Assembly (NCBI GenBank): GCA_022791355.1
Contig: JAAVYX010000087.1
Location: 1 to 8,805 of the forward strand
Reading direction: 5' to 3'
Length of the DNA stretch: 8,805 bases
Source: Clostridiales bacterium
GTDB taxonomy: Bacteria; Bacillota; Clostridia; Oscillospirales; Acutalibacteraceae
Position 1 is the stretch's first letter; each line of letters opens with the position of its first letter. Below, piece by piece: positions 1-6,979 of the stretch. A program made the translations under genes and the position numbers. The notes under the pieces were generated by a model. It had not been told where the DNA came from. It searched no databases and saw nothing but the letters and a program-made list of their open reading frames with translations.

Positions 1-3000
1 GACAGCTGGGAAAAAGGTCCCTACTACGTCCGCGGCCTGGTGGCCCTGGCCTATACCCTGGACGACGCCGGGCTTAAGGAAAAGGCCCAGAAGTGGATCG
101 ACTGGTCGCTGGAAAGCCAGCGGGAAAACGGTTATTTCGGCCCGGCCGGCAACAACGATTGGTGGGCCCGTATGCCCATGCTCATGGCCATACGGGACTA
201 CTACGAGGCTACCGAACGGGAGGGCAGGGCCGACCGGCGGGTGCTGCCCTTCTTTGAAAAGTACTTCCGGTATCAGCTGGCCGAGCTGCCCGGCCGGCCG
301 CTGGACAACGCCTGGGGCGCGGCCCGGGGCGGCGACAATATGGAGGTGCTCTACTGGTTCTATAATAAGACCTACGACGCCGCCAACCCGGAGCAGAGCG
401 ACTGGATGCTCGATTTGGCCATCCTTCTGGCCAACCAGTGCAAGCTGGGCGGCAAGTCCATCACCGACGCCTTTACCGACACCACCGTCCGCCAGCACGT
501 GGTCAACACCACCCAGGCCCTCAAGCAGCCGGTGGTCTACTATCAGCAGACAAAAGACCTCAAGGATAAAAACGCCTTTGCCAACGCCCTGCTGAATATG
601 AGCATCGACCACGGCCGAATCGACGGCATGCCCAACGCCGACGAGGGGGCGCGGGACAATAAGCCCACCCGGGGCACCGAGCTGTGCAGTATCGTGGAGG
701 CCATGCTGTCCACCGAGATCGCCGCCCGTATCCTGGGAGAAGCCTCCTACGGCGACCATCTGGAGACCCTGGCTTACAATTCCCTTCCCGCCGCCTACGC
801 CCCCGACTATCTGGGCAACGCCTACTATGTGCCCCAGAATCAGGTTATGGCGACCGCCGGCCGGCACGAGTTCGAGCAGGACCACGGGGACGCTTCGGCT
901 TTCGGCGCGCCCAGCGGCTTTGAGTGCTGCTTCCCTAACAATCATATGGGCTGGCCCAAATTCGTACAGAGCATGTGGATGGCCACGCCGGACAACGGCC
1001 TGGCCGTGCTGGCCTACGGTCCCAACACCGTGACCGCCAAGGTGGCGGGGGACAAGACCGCCGTCTTTAACCAGGACACCACCTATCCCTTTGACGAGGC
1101 CATCGTCATCACCTATGACGGGGAAAACGCCTCCTTCCCGGTGCGGCTGCGCATTCCCGCATGGTGCGAGAACCCGGTGATCACGGTCAACGGCCAGGCC
1201 CAGACCGGTCTTGCCGGCGGCTCCTACGCCACGGTCAGCCGTGATTGGACCAAGGGCGATACCATTGCCATCCAGTTTCCCATGACCGTAAAGACCGATA
1301 CCGAATACCACAACGCCCTGTCGGTGCGGCGGGGGCCGCTGCTCTATTCCCTGAAAATCGAGCAGGAGTGGCGGGAGTACGCCGATGATGTAAACGATAT
1401 GCGGGGCATCAACACCGCGCCCAAGGGCGGTCTCAAAAACCGGGAGGTCTATCCCCTCAGCGATTGGAACTACGGTCTGATCGTGGATACGGAAAATCCC
1501 GCGGCCTCCTTTACGGTTGTGGAAAACAACGAGACGCTGGCCCAGCAGCCCTTTGATGTGGATACCGCGCCGGTCATCCTGCGGGCCAAGGGGCAGATTA
1601 TCCCCGAATGGACCCTGGACGGGAATATTCCCGCCACCCTGGGCTACGGCGCGACGGCCTACGACGAGACCCTGGCAGAGGAAATCGAGCTGATTCCCTT
1701 TGGCTGCGGCCGGCTGCGCATCAGCCAGTTCCCGCGCATCGGGGAATGCGATACCGCCGCCGTCGTTTTCGACGATATACGCACCTTCCAGCAGGATGGG
1801 CAGACCATACAGGAAATCGCAAACGTCATCCTGCCCGAGGCCGCCGAGTACAATATGACGGTTTTCTACACGGGCCGGGGAAGCGTCCAACTGCGCCTGA
1901 ATAACCGGGATCAAGGGGCCAAAAGCTTTACCGGCGCGGGGGAAATTTCCATAGACGGCCTAAGGGCCATGATTTCGGACAACGCTTTCCAGTTTACCGG
2001 CGAGCACAAAAACAATATTCGGTTTATCAGCGACGATGTGACGGTCGAAAGGGTCGTGATCACGCCGGTTGACCCCGTGGACGCCATTATAGTCGACAGC
2101 GTGACCGGAACCGCCGGCGCTTTTACCCTGCGCACCAATCTGACCCGGGAAATCGCGCCCTATACCGTCGAATACGGCAGAGCCTCGGGCGAATATACCC
2201 ACACGGCCTCCGGCTTCCACGGCAATGAGGCTGTCGTTACCGGCTTGGAAAGCGGAACCTATTATCTGAAGGTCAAGGCGTCCGTCGGCGGCGAGCAGCT
2301 GGAGTCGGCCGAACAGACGGTAACAGTGACCGCCGTGACCCCGCCCTCCTTGGAAGAGGGGATCGGGCCGGACAAGGAGATTCTGGACGATTTCTCCGAC
2401 CCCGCCTACTCGGAAAGCATCTGGCAGAAATACGGCGCGACGGATAAGGAGAACGTTACCGGCGGCCAGTTCGTCTTTGGAGACGACGGCCGGACCAAGG
2501 CGGCCATCAAGGGCGGCGAGACCTGGCAGGACTACGCTGTGGAGGCCGATATCACCGTCACCGCCCAAAAGGGAGACAACAGCAACGCCGGTATCATTTT
2601 CCGGGCTTCCAATATCAGCGACGGCCCCGACAGCTACAACGGCTACTATATCGGCGTGAAAAACGGCCAAGCGCTCGTCGGTCACGCCAACGGCGGCTGG
2701 AACTCCATTCAGTCTATCCCCATCGCGGCAAAGGACAGCCATCATGTCAAGGTCCTGGTCTGCGGCAGCGCCATGCAGTTTTATGTGGACGGCGATATGA
2801 TCTACTCCATGAACAATTCCCTCTATACCGCCGGGACGGTGGGCCTGCGCTCTTACGAGCAGCCCTTCACAGCCGACAACTTCACCGTCCGCGCCCTAAA
2901 CGATGACGACAAGGCGCTCTTGCAGTCCAACAGCGCGAAAAGCTTTGCGGTGACCGGCGCCCGCGCGGACGGCATTATGCAGCTCAGCTATGTAAACCAG

Positions 3001-3657
3001 GGCGCGGGCTCCTATAAAATCGAATACGGTACCCAGCCGGGCGTTTATACCCATGCGGTATATGACCTGCATCCCAACGGCATGAAGGCCGATAAGGCGG
3101 CCGTCAGCGGTCTGGACAATGATCAGACCTATTACGTCCGGATGACGGCCTTGAACGGTACGAGTCCCTTTGCGGTTTCGGAGGAAATTACGCTGGAGCC
3201 AGTACAGTACGCGGCCCAAGCGCCCAGCGGGCTGTCTGCCGTGAGCGCCTCTGCGGCCGGCGCGGCGGATGGCAGGATCACCGGCGTTACCGCCGGAATG
3301 GAATACCGGGCGGAAGACGACGCGGCTTATACGCCTTGTACCGGTACCGAAATCATCGGTCTTTCGGCCGGCGTGTACTACGTGCGAGTCGCGAAAACCG
3401 ATACCCTCCTCGCCTCCAAGCCGGTTAAGCTGATTATAGAGGAGGGCCAGCGGACCGTCGTTGTTCCCGGCGACATGGACGGCAATGGAGAGGTAACCAT
3501 CCAGGACGTTATGGAGGCCTGCAAGGTACTGGCCCGGCAGTCAGCCGGTAAGGCCCCCACAGAGGATGAGATGCTGCGGGGCAGCCTGGACGGCGACGAC
3601 AAGTTCACCATAACCGACGTCATGGAAATCTGTAAGATTCTCGCCCGTAAGGCGTAA
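1..3657 (+). CDS. Dockerin-bearing multidomain DUF1680/GH127-like glycoside hydrolase (5' partial)
   Basis: The frame is open from base 1 and the first codons already read as the conserved interior of the family (DSWEKGPYYVRGL), so the true start and any signal peptide lie upstream; the GTG at 40 is not the start. DUF1680/GH127 members are typically beta-L-arabinofuranosidases using a cysteine nucleophile. Visible here: a likely acid/base Glu in NADEGARD (about 634-657), ELC at 679-687, and a Cys pair in FECCFPNNH (925-930) followed by GWPKF. The catalytic region and its beta-sandwich end near the GPLLYSLK and WNYGL motifs (about 1350-1480). Next come an unassigned beta-rich module (about 1740-2070), an FnIII-like module (2080-2331), a LamG/concanavalin-like module (2377-2898), a second FnIII-like module (2938-3207), a small repeat domain with GTEIIGLSAGVYYVRVA (3211-3441), and a type-I-like dockerin with two Ca-binding loops (3469-3654). 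It probably acts outside the cell on arabinose-containing plant glycans, perhaps docked to a scaffoldin. Substrate is inferred from family only. [No confidence was given in the original answer; 0 is a placeholder, not an estimate.]. Confidence 0.
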   Translation, partial: DSWEKGPYYVRGLVALAYTLDDAGLKEKAQKWIDWSLESQRENGYFGPAGNNDWWARMPMLMAIRDYYEATEREGRADRRVLPFFEKYFRYQLAELPGRPLDNAWGAARGGDNMEVLYWFYNKTYDAANPEQSDWMLDLAILLANQCKLGGKSITDAFTDTTVRQHVVNTTQALKQPVVYYQQTKDLKDKNAFANALLNMSIDHGRIDGMPNADEGARDNKPTRGTELCSIVEAMLSTEIAARILGEASYGDHLETLAYNSLPAAYAPDYLGNAYYVPQNQVMATAGRHEFEQDHGDASAFGAPSGFECCFPNNHMGWPKFVQSMWMATPDNGLAVLAYGPNTVTAKVAGDKTAVFNQDTTYPFDEAIVITYDGENASFPVRLRIPAWCENPVITVNGQAQTGLAGGSYATVSRDWTKGDTIAIQFPMTVKTDTEYHNALSVRRGPLLYSLKIEQEWREYADDVNDMRGINTAPKGGLKNREVYPLSDWNYGLIVDTENPAASFTVVENNETLAQQPFDVDTAPVILRAKGQIIPEWTLDGNIPATLGYGATAYDETLAEEIELIPFGCGRLRISQFPRIGECDTAAVVFDDIRTFQQDGQTIQEIANVILPEAAEYNMTVFYTGRGSVQLRLNNRDQGAKSFTGAGEISIDGLRAMISDNAFQFTGEHKNNIRFISDDVTVERVVITPVDPVDAIIVDSVTGTAGAFTLRTNLTREIAPYTVEYGRASGEYTHTASGFHGNEAVVTGLESGTYYLKVKASVGGEQLESAEQTVTVTAVTPPSLEEGIGPDKEILDDFSDPAYSESIWQKYGATDKENVTGGQFVFGDDGRTKAAIKGGETWQDYAVEADITVTAQKGDNSNAGIIFRASNISDGPDSYNGYYIGVKNGQALVGHANGGWNSIQSIPIAAKDSHHVKVLVCGSAMQFYVDGDMIYSMNNSLYTAGTVGLRSYEQPFTADNFTVRALNDDDKALLQSNSAKSFAVTGARADGIMQLSYVNQGAGSYKIEYGTQPGVYTHAVYDLHPNGMKADKAAVSGLDNDQTYYVRMTALNGTSPFAVSEEITLEPVQYAAQAPSGLSAVSASAAGAADGRITGVTAGMEYRAEDDAAYTPCTGTEIIGLSAGVYYVRVAKTDTLLASKPVKLIIEEGQRTVVVPGDMDGNGEVTIQDVMEACKVLARQSAGKAPTEDEMLRGSLDGDDKFTITDVMEICKILARKA

Positions 3658-4149
3658 ATCATCCTTTCTGTGCGACGCTTTTGCTATATACGCTCGTCGC
3701 GCGGCATGTTATACGCTTTGCATAAATTTTTTGCGAAGCCATTTAAACGCTCCCTTGATCTGGCCAAAGGCTGGACCAAGGGAGCGTCCCTACCGGAAGG
3801 TGACGGACGTCCTTTGCGCATTCGTCTAGATGGACCGCGTGCAAATCGGCACATCCCAGTGAACGGCATGACGTCGATAGAATAGGAAACGGCGACCGCA
3901 TAGCTGCTTTTATACGTCTATCCGCTGAGACAGGCCAGTTTAGCCGATGGTTTGGACGGGACGCTTTTACTGTTAAATACAGTTTGAAACGCTTTTGCAG
4001 AGGCTGTTTACCTGACGATGGATTTTACCTAATACGCTTTGGGCGGCAGTATGGTACGCTCCTATCTCTCATGGTTAAAAAGCTTCTTTTGAAAACAACC
4101 TTCTGCTCTGGCAGCAGGCCTAAAAAAGTTGCATACGGTAATGAATAGA
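3658..4149. other. Long noncoding intergenic region with ACGCT motifs and hairpins
   Basis: No gene is supported here. The short open frames lack ribosome binding sites and recognisable protein content. The pentamer ACGCT occurs eight times on the + strand (starting at 3675, 3689, 3713, 3747, 3961, 3989, 4034 and 4056), where fewer than one copy would be expected by chance. Two longer words recur in the same order: ACGCTTTTGC (3675 and 3989) and ATACGCTTTG (3711 and 4032). A cluster of hairpins lies at 3748-3845. The region may be the 3' UTR of the upstream hydrolase, a decayed repeat or an RNA gene; sequence alone does not decide. Confidence 0.5.
3748..3845 (+). other. Three consecutive hairpins, candidate structured RNA
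   Basis: The first hairpin pairs CGCTCCCTTG (3748-3757) with CAAGGGAGCG (3777-3786) perfectly. The stem continues inward through TCTGGCC and GGCTGGA, with one A-C mismatch and two GU pairs, to an AAA loop. The second abuts it: CGTCC (3785-3789) pairs with GGACG (3805-3809), closing on a GGAA (GNRA-type) tetraloop at 3795-3798. The third pairs TTTGCGC (3813-3819) with GC and GCAAA (3837-3845) around a two-base bulge. No U-tract follows the first hairpin, so it is not a textbook terminator. The strand is uncertain because such stems fold on either strand. It may be a processed 3' UTR structure or a relic of an intergenic repeat. Confidence 0.35.
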
Positions 4150-4200
4150 AGAGGCGTTCCGCTGCTTTTCGCACGGAAAGGCCTCTCCTTTTCTTTTGTC
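4150..4200. terminator. Bidirectional intrinsic terminator between convergent genes
   Basis: AGAGGC (4150-4155) and GCCTCT (4181-4186) form the base of a stem. It continues through TTCCG/CGGAA across a small internal loop and a TGC/GCA inner pairing to a TTTTC loop. On the + strand it is followed by the T-rich run CTCCTTTTCTTTTG. On the - strand it is followed by TTCTATTCATT, a weaker U-rich tail, and lies just past the PHP stop codon. The position suits ending both the + strand hydrolase transcript and the - strand PHP transcript. Confidence 0.7.
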
Positions 4201-4204
4201 TTTC

Positions 4205-4936
4205 CTATCCGCGGCTCCACCGGCAGCCGGCCGAGAGAGCGGCCAGAATGGCGGCGGGGGTATTTTCCGGCGTTTCCAGCCATGCGGCGGGGGGCAAAAT
4301 CTGTTCGAGATAATGGGCGTCGGAGCTGCAAACGAGGGGGAGGGTCTGCAAAATCGGGTACCGGGCCGTCAGGGCCTCCACTTGACCGGCAGCGGATATT
4401 TCAGCGGCCCGAAAGCCGCATTCCGGCGGGAAATCGCCCAGACTGGCCAGGATACTATAAGCGTTTTTATCAATGTGGGCGGGATAACAGAAGCCGCCGT
4501 AGCGGCCGACTAGCGATGTGACCTCCATCAGACTTATATCGGTGGCGTTGATCAGTAGCTTTGGGATGGCGTCGGTTATCTGGTCTCCTTCGTCCATAAT
4601 CCACTGATCCCCAAATATGTCCGGCCGGTTTGCAATGTCCGGCAGGCGGGCGTAAACCAGCCTGTCAAATTCCAGCGCAGCGGACAGGGTGGGGAAGAGG
4701 CAGACCACATGGGCTTCCTCAGAGGTGGTCAGCTCCATACCGGGGATCACCGTTATACCCGCCTCGCGGCCGGCGGCTATGGCAGCGGGACAGTTGCGGC
4801 TGCTGTTATGATCGGTCAGGGCTATGGCCTCCAGCCCCTGTAAGGCCGCCATATTCACCAGATTATACGGGGTCATATCCTCGCTGCCGCAGGGACTTAA
4901 GCAGGAATGCATATGAAAATCATAGTGAAGCTGCAT
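4205..4936 (-). CDS. PHP-domain metal-dependent phosphoesterase
   Basis: The protein has 243 residues. PHP (polymerase and histidinol phosphatase) proteins are metal-dependent phosphoesterases. All expected metal-ligand motifs are visible: HMH at residues 8-10, TDHN at 41-44, PGMEL with Glu68, His76, PAH with His154, and SSDAH with Asp206 and His208. The length suits a stand-alone PHP enzyme. The ATG at 4936 is chosen because AGGAGG lies 8 bases upstream; the frame extends to a TTG at 4960, but that would include the ribosome binding site. There is no signal peptide, so it is cytoplasmic. In many Clostridia a PHP gene of this type follows the DRTGG gene of the hydrogenase-associated set, as here, although 354 bases of hairpin-rich DNA intervene. 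Its substrate is unknown; nucleotides or a phosphorylated regulator are possible, by inference. Confidence 0.9.
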   Translation of the reverse strand: MQLHYDFHMHSCLSPCGSEDMTPYNLVNMAALQGLEAIALTDHNSSRNCPAAIAAGREAGITVIPGMELTTSEEAHVVCLFPTLSAALEFDRLVYARLPDIANRPDIFGDQWIMDEGDQITDAIPKLLINATDISLMEVTSLVGRYGGFCYPAHIDKNAYSILASLGDFPPECGFRAAEISAAGQVEALTARYPILQTLPLVCSSDAHYLEQILPPAAWLETPENTPAAILAALSAGCRWSRG

Positions 4937-4958
4937 GGGGTGTCCCTCCTGAAAAGAC

Positions 4959-4980
4959 AATCCGCCCCGAAAGGCGGATT
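4959..4980 (-). other. Hairpin in the PHP leader
   Basis: AATCCGCC (4959-4966) pairs with GGCGGATT (4973-4980) around a six-base loop. On the - strand it is followed by GTCTTTTC and then directly by the PHP ribosome binding site. This could be a leaky terminator/attenuator or a transcript-end structure protecting the PHP message. Confidence 0.45.
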
Positions 4981-5015
4981 GCGGATATTTTTATAGATTG
5001 CCTTGGACACTCTAT

Positions 5016-5050
5016 AAAAAATGGCCGTCCGGGCCGTCCCGGCTCCGGAC
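5016..5050 (-). terminator. Terminator-like hairpin upstream of PHP
   Basis: GTCCGG (5027-5032) pairs with CCGGAC (5045-5050), and inside it GCC pairs with GGC with a single bulged base, giving a nine-pair GC-rich stem. On the - strand a GGCCA spacer and then TTTTTT (5021-5016) follow. The spacer of five bases is longer than ideal. The T-run also takes part in a separate AT-rich inverted repeat (4988-4997 with 5011-5020). Confidence 0.45.
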
Positions 5051-5064
5051 ACTTTAAACCTTAA

Positions 5065-5123
5065 GCGCCTGCCCGCCAATAGGGGCAGAGGCGCAAAAAA
5101 TAGTAACGCAGCTACTATTTTTT
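5065..5123 (-). terminator. Two adjacent hairpins, one with a symmetric A/T-run stem
   Basis: AAAAAATAGTA (5095-5105) is a perfect inverted match to TACTATTTTTT (5113-5123). On the - strand the stem gains two more pairs (one GU) and a TGC loop and ends in TTTTTT, which makes it terminator-like, though the stem is AT-rich. Directly beside it, GCGCCTGCCC (5065-5074) pairs with GGGCA and GGCGC (5083-5094) around a two-base bulge. Together they form a second possible stop for the hydrogenase-like operon transcript. Confidence 0.45.
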
Positions 5124-5220
5124 ATTTCTGAGTTTCACTCGGGAACAAAAGATGCTATGTCGGCGTCCCGCCGACGGCTTTAAATTCCATGATATCCCAC
5201 TTTCGGTGGACATATACCAT

Positions 5221-5272
5221 AAAAAACGGCCGCCCGGATCGTTTCGACCTAGGGCCACGCCTGCCAGCGGCC
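5221..5272 (-). terminator. Intrinsic terminator of the sensory hydrogenase-like operon
   Basis: It lies 18 bases past the last stop codon of the operon. An outer stem pairs GGCCGC (5228-5233) with GCGGCC (5267-5272). An alternative inner stem pairs GCCCGG plus TCG with CGA plus CTAGGGC around a TTT loop. On the - strand it ends in TTTTTT (5226-5221). The GC-rich stem with an adjacent U-run is the classical form. Confidence 0.75.
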
Positions 5273-5290
5273 ACCGGCAAAGCAAAATCC

Positions 5291-5623
5291 TCATACGTCC
5301 AGCAACCGGCCCAATTTACAGCATAGGGAGAAGGTATTCTCACCGCTGCGGTAGACCGGCACCTCCTGCTGAATGGCTCTGGCCTTGGCGTCGTCGTCCA
5401 GCACGGAGGATTCGGACAGAATAATGCAGGCCGCGTCGGCCAGTACGGCCACGGCCACGGCGTTGAGGTTGCCCATGACGGTGATCCAAGCGTCTCCCTC
5501 GTGGGCCCGGCCCATCACCCAGCTAAGCAGGTCGCCGCAGTAGCCGCCGGTCACTTCCCTGTCGGACCCGGCGTCCACAAGGGTTTCCATTTGAAGCTGT
5601 TTGGCCATATCGGCAGTAGTCAT
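5291..5623 (-). CDS. DRTGG-domain protein, last gene of the operon
   Basis: The protein has 110 residues and carries the family signature DREVTGG at 21-27, followed by YCGDLLS (28-34). DRTGG domains are small, presumably ligand-binding modules named for this motif. They occur alone in Clostridia near [FeFe]-hydrogenase genes, and fused to other domains in phosphotransacetylase-related and CBS proteins; they are often annotated loosely as HPr-kinase-like. There is no kinase motif here, so an enzymatic role is not supported. The ATG abuts the preceding TAA (TAAATG), and GAGGAG within the end of the upstream gene acts as ribosome binding site, which implies translational coupling with the hydrogenase homologue. 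It may bind a nucleotide or related signal; that is inference. Confidence 0.85.
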   Translation of the reverse strand: MTTADMAKQLQMETLVDAGSDREVTGGYCGDLLSWVMGRAHEGDAWITVMGNLNAVAVAVLADAACIILSESSVLDDDAKARAIQQEVPVYRSGENTFSLCCKLGRLLDV

Positions 5624-6928
5624 TTATTTCTCCTCTTTTCTTTGGGATGAAAGACTTTCCAATCCGGTCAGCGAGGCGGCCAGGGCGCGCACCTGCTCCC
5701 GCAGGCGGAAAACGCAGTCGTTCTCATTGGCTAGGCCCCGGACGATATCCTCTGCCAGGGCGCGGCAGGTGGGGGCTCCGCAAGAGCCGCAGTCCAGCCC
5801 GGGCAGCTGTCCGTGAATCCGGTCGATTTCGGTCATCATGCGCATGGATTCGGTCAAGTCCTCCGACAAACGCATGACCGGCGCTTCCTCCAACGGTTCG
5901 CTCCAGAACATGTCCTGCGGCACCAGACCGTCGTGCAAATGATTTTTGGATACAGGGAGGTACTTGCGCAGCAGCTGGATACGGGTTTTGGCTACATACG
6001 GATTCTCCACCGTCAGCACGCCGCCGACGCAGCCGCCGGCGCAGGCGTTGAGCTCGATGAAATGCACGTCGTCCAGCTTGCCGTCCTCCACTTCCTCCAG
6101 GACCTTAATGACGTTCTCCATCCCATCGGCCGCCAGATAATGGTTGTCCAAAAGGGCCGCCGATTCGCCGCCGCTTCCGGCCCAGCTCACCCCGATCAGG
6201 CCGCTGCAGGCCAGGGGCTCCGGCTGATCGATTTTATTCATGCGGCTGATGAGCTTGGGGTATATCTCGCTCATGGCCAGCGCGCCGTCCACCGCCGATT
6301 TCTCACAGCCAATGGGACGCTTGATATCGGTGACCTTGGCAGGGCAGGGGGATATAAAGAAGATGCCGATTTCTTCAGAAGGCAGTCCTGTTTCCTCCAT
6401 AGCCTCCTTACGGGCCATACGCGCCGCCGTTTCCATAGGGGAGAGCAGGGGCAGCACATGGTCGCAAAGTTCCGGAAAACGCACCCGAATCAACCGCTCC
6501 ACCACCGGACAAGCTGAAGAGATGATGGGATACCGCAGGGTTCCCTCCTGCATTTTCAGCCGAGTGGCCTCCGAGACCAGCTCGGCGGCCCGGGATACTT
6601 CAAACACATGGTCGAAGCCCATATGCTTGAGGGCGGTGAGTACATAGTCGATATCGTCCAGATTATTGATCTGCCCATACAGAGAAGGGGCGGGCATGGC
6701 GATTTTATATGTATAGTTTTGGATGATGTCAAGGGGGTCGTAGACCGCCTTTTTGGCATGATGGGGACAGACGCGGATACATTCGCCGCAGTCCACGCAC
6801 AGCTCGGACAGGATAAGCGCCTTGCCGTTGCGCACCCGGATAGCCTGGGTAGGGCACCGTTTGATGCAGTGGATGCAGCCCTTACATTTGCCGCTGTCCA
6901 GCGTGACCGAATGAAAGCTTAAATCCAA
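5624..6928 (-). CDS. Sensory-type [FeFe]-hydrogenase homologue with ferredoxin and C-terminal FeS domains
   Basis: The protein has 434 residues from the TTG at 6928. Two [4Fe-4S] ferredoxin motifs come first (Cys15, 18, 21, 25 and Cys44, 47, 50, 54). The H-cluster motifs follow: L1 SSACPVV (Cys140), L2 SPCPAK (Cys195, Lys198), and L3 ELNACAGGC (Cys296, Cys300). A C-terminal FeS domain of the RnfB/AcsC type has Cys380, 383, 388 and 405. All four H-cluster ligands are kept. The usual proton-transfer Cys of TSCCP is Ala139, the L2 Met is Ser193, the L3 Met is Asn294, and the L1 Trp is Val143. Such changes are known in sensory group C/D enzymes of the HydS type, so H2 or redox sensing is more likely than bulk H2 turnover. 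The frame extends to a TTG at 6967, 12 bases after the preceding gene with AAAGG upstream; 6928 is preferred because its peptide (MDLSFHSVTLD) matches the family start. No PAS domain is present. Confidence 0.85.
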   Translation of the reverse strand: MDLSFHSVTLDSGKCKGCIHCIKRCPTQAIRVRNGKALILSELCVDCGECIRVCPHHAKKAVYDPLDIIQNYTYKIAMPAPSLYGQINNLDDIDYVLTALKHMGFDHVFEVSRAAELVSEATRLKMQEGTLRYPIISSACPVVERLIRVRFPELCDHVLPLLSPMETAARMARKEAMEETGLPSEEIGIFFISPCPAKVTDIKRPIGCEKSAVDGALAMSEIYPKLISRMNKIDQPEPLACSGLIGVSWAGSGGESAALLDNHYLAADGMENVIKVLEEVEDGKLDDVHFIELNACAGGCVGGVLTVENPYVAKTRIQLLRKYLPVSKNHLHDGLVPQDMFWSEPLEEAPVMRLSEDLTESMRMMTEIDRIHGQLPGLDCGSCGAPTCRALAEDIVRGLANENDCVFRLREQVRALAASLTGLESLSSQRKEEK

Positions 6929-6979
6929 TCTGTAACACCACTTTCCCAAAGCGCGACGGAAAACCAAAGAGTCGAACCT

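Noticed and set aside
1960..2745. 261-residue open frame on the - strand inside the hydrolase gene
   Set aside because: It lies antisense to clear FnIII and LamG coding sequence, has no ribosome binding site or recognisable domain, and is explained by GC-rich codon bias.
40..3657. GTG at 40 as the hydrolase start
   Set aside because: The frame is open to base 1 with family-like residues before it and no ribosome binding site, so the gene simply continues upstream.
3670..3885. 71-residue open frame on the + strand after the hydrolase
   Set aside because: GTG start without a ribosome binding site; it runs through the hairpin cluster and resembles no protein family.
4937..5290. CRISPR array or known riboswitch in the hairpin-rich spacer
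   Set aside because: The hairpins differ from one another with no constant repeat and spacer lengths, and no conserved core of a known riboswitch class was recognised.
5813..6517. 234-residue open frame on the + strand opposite the hydrogenase homologue
   Set aside because: A shadow frame of a gene with clear cysteine motifs on the other strand.
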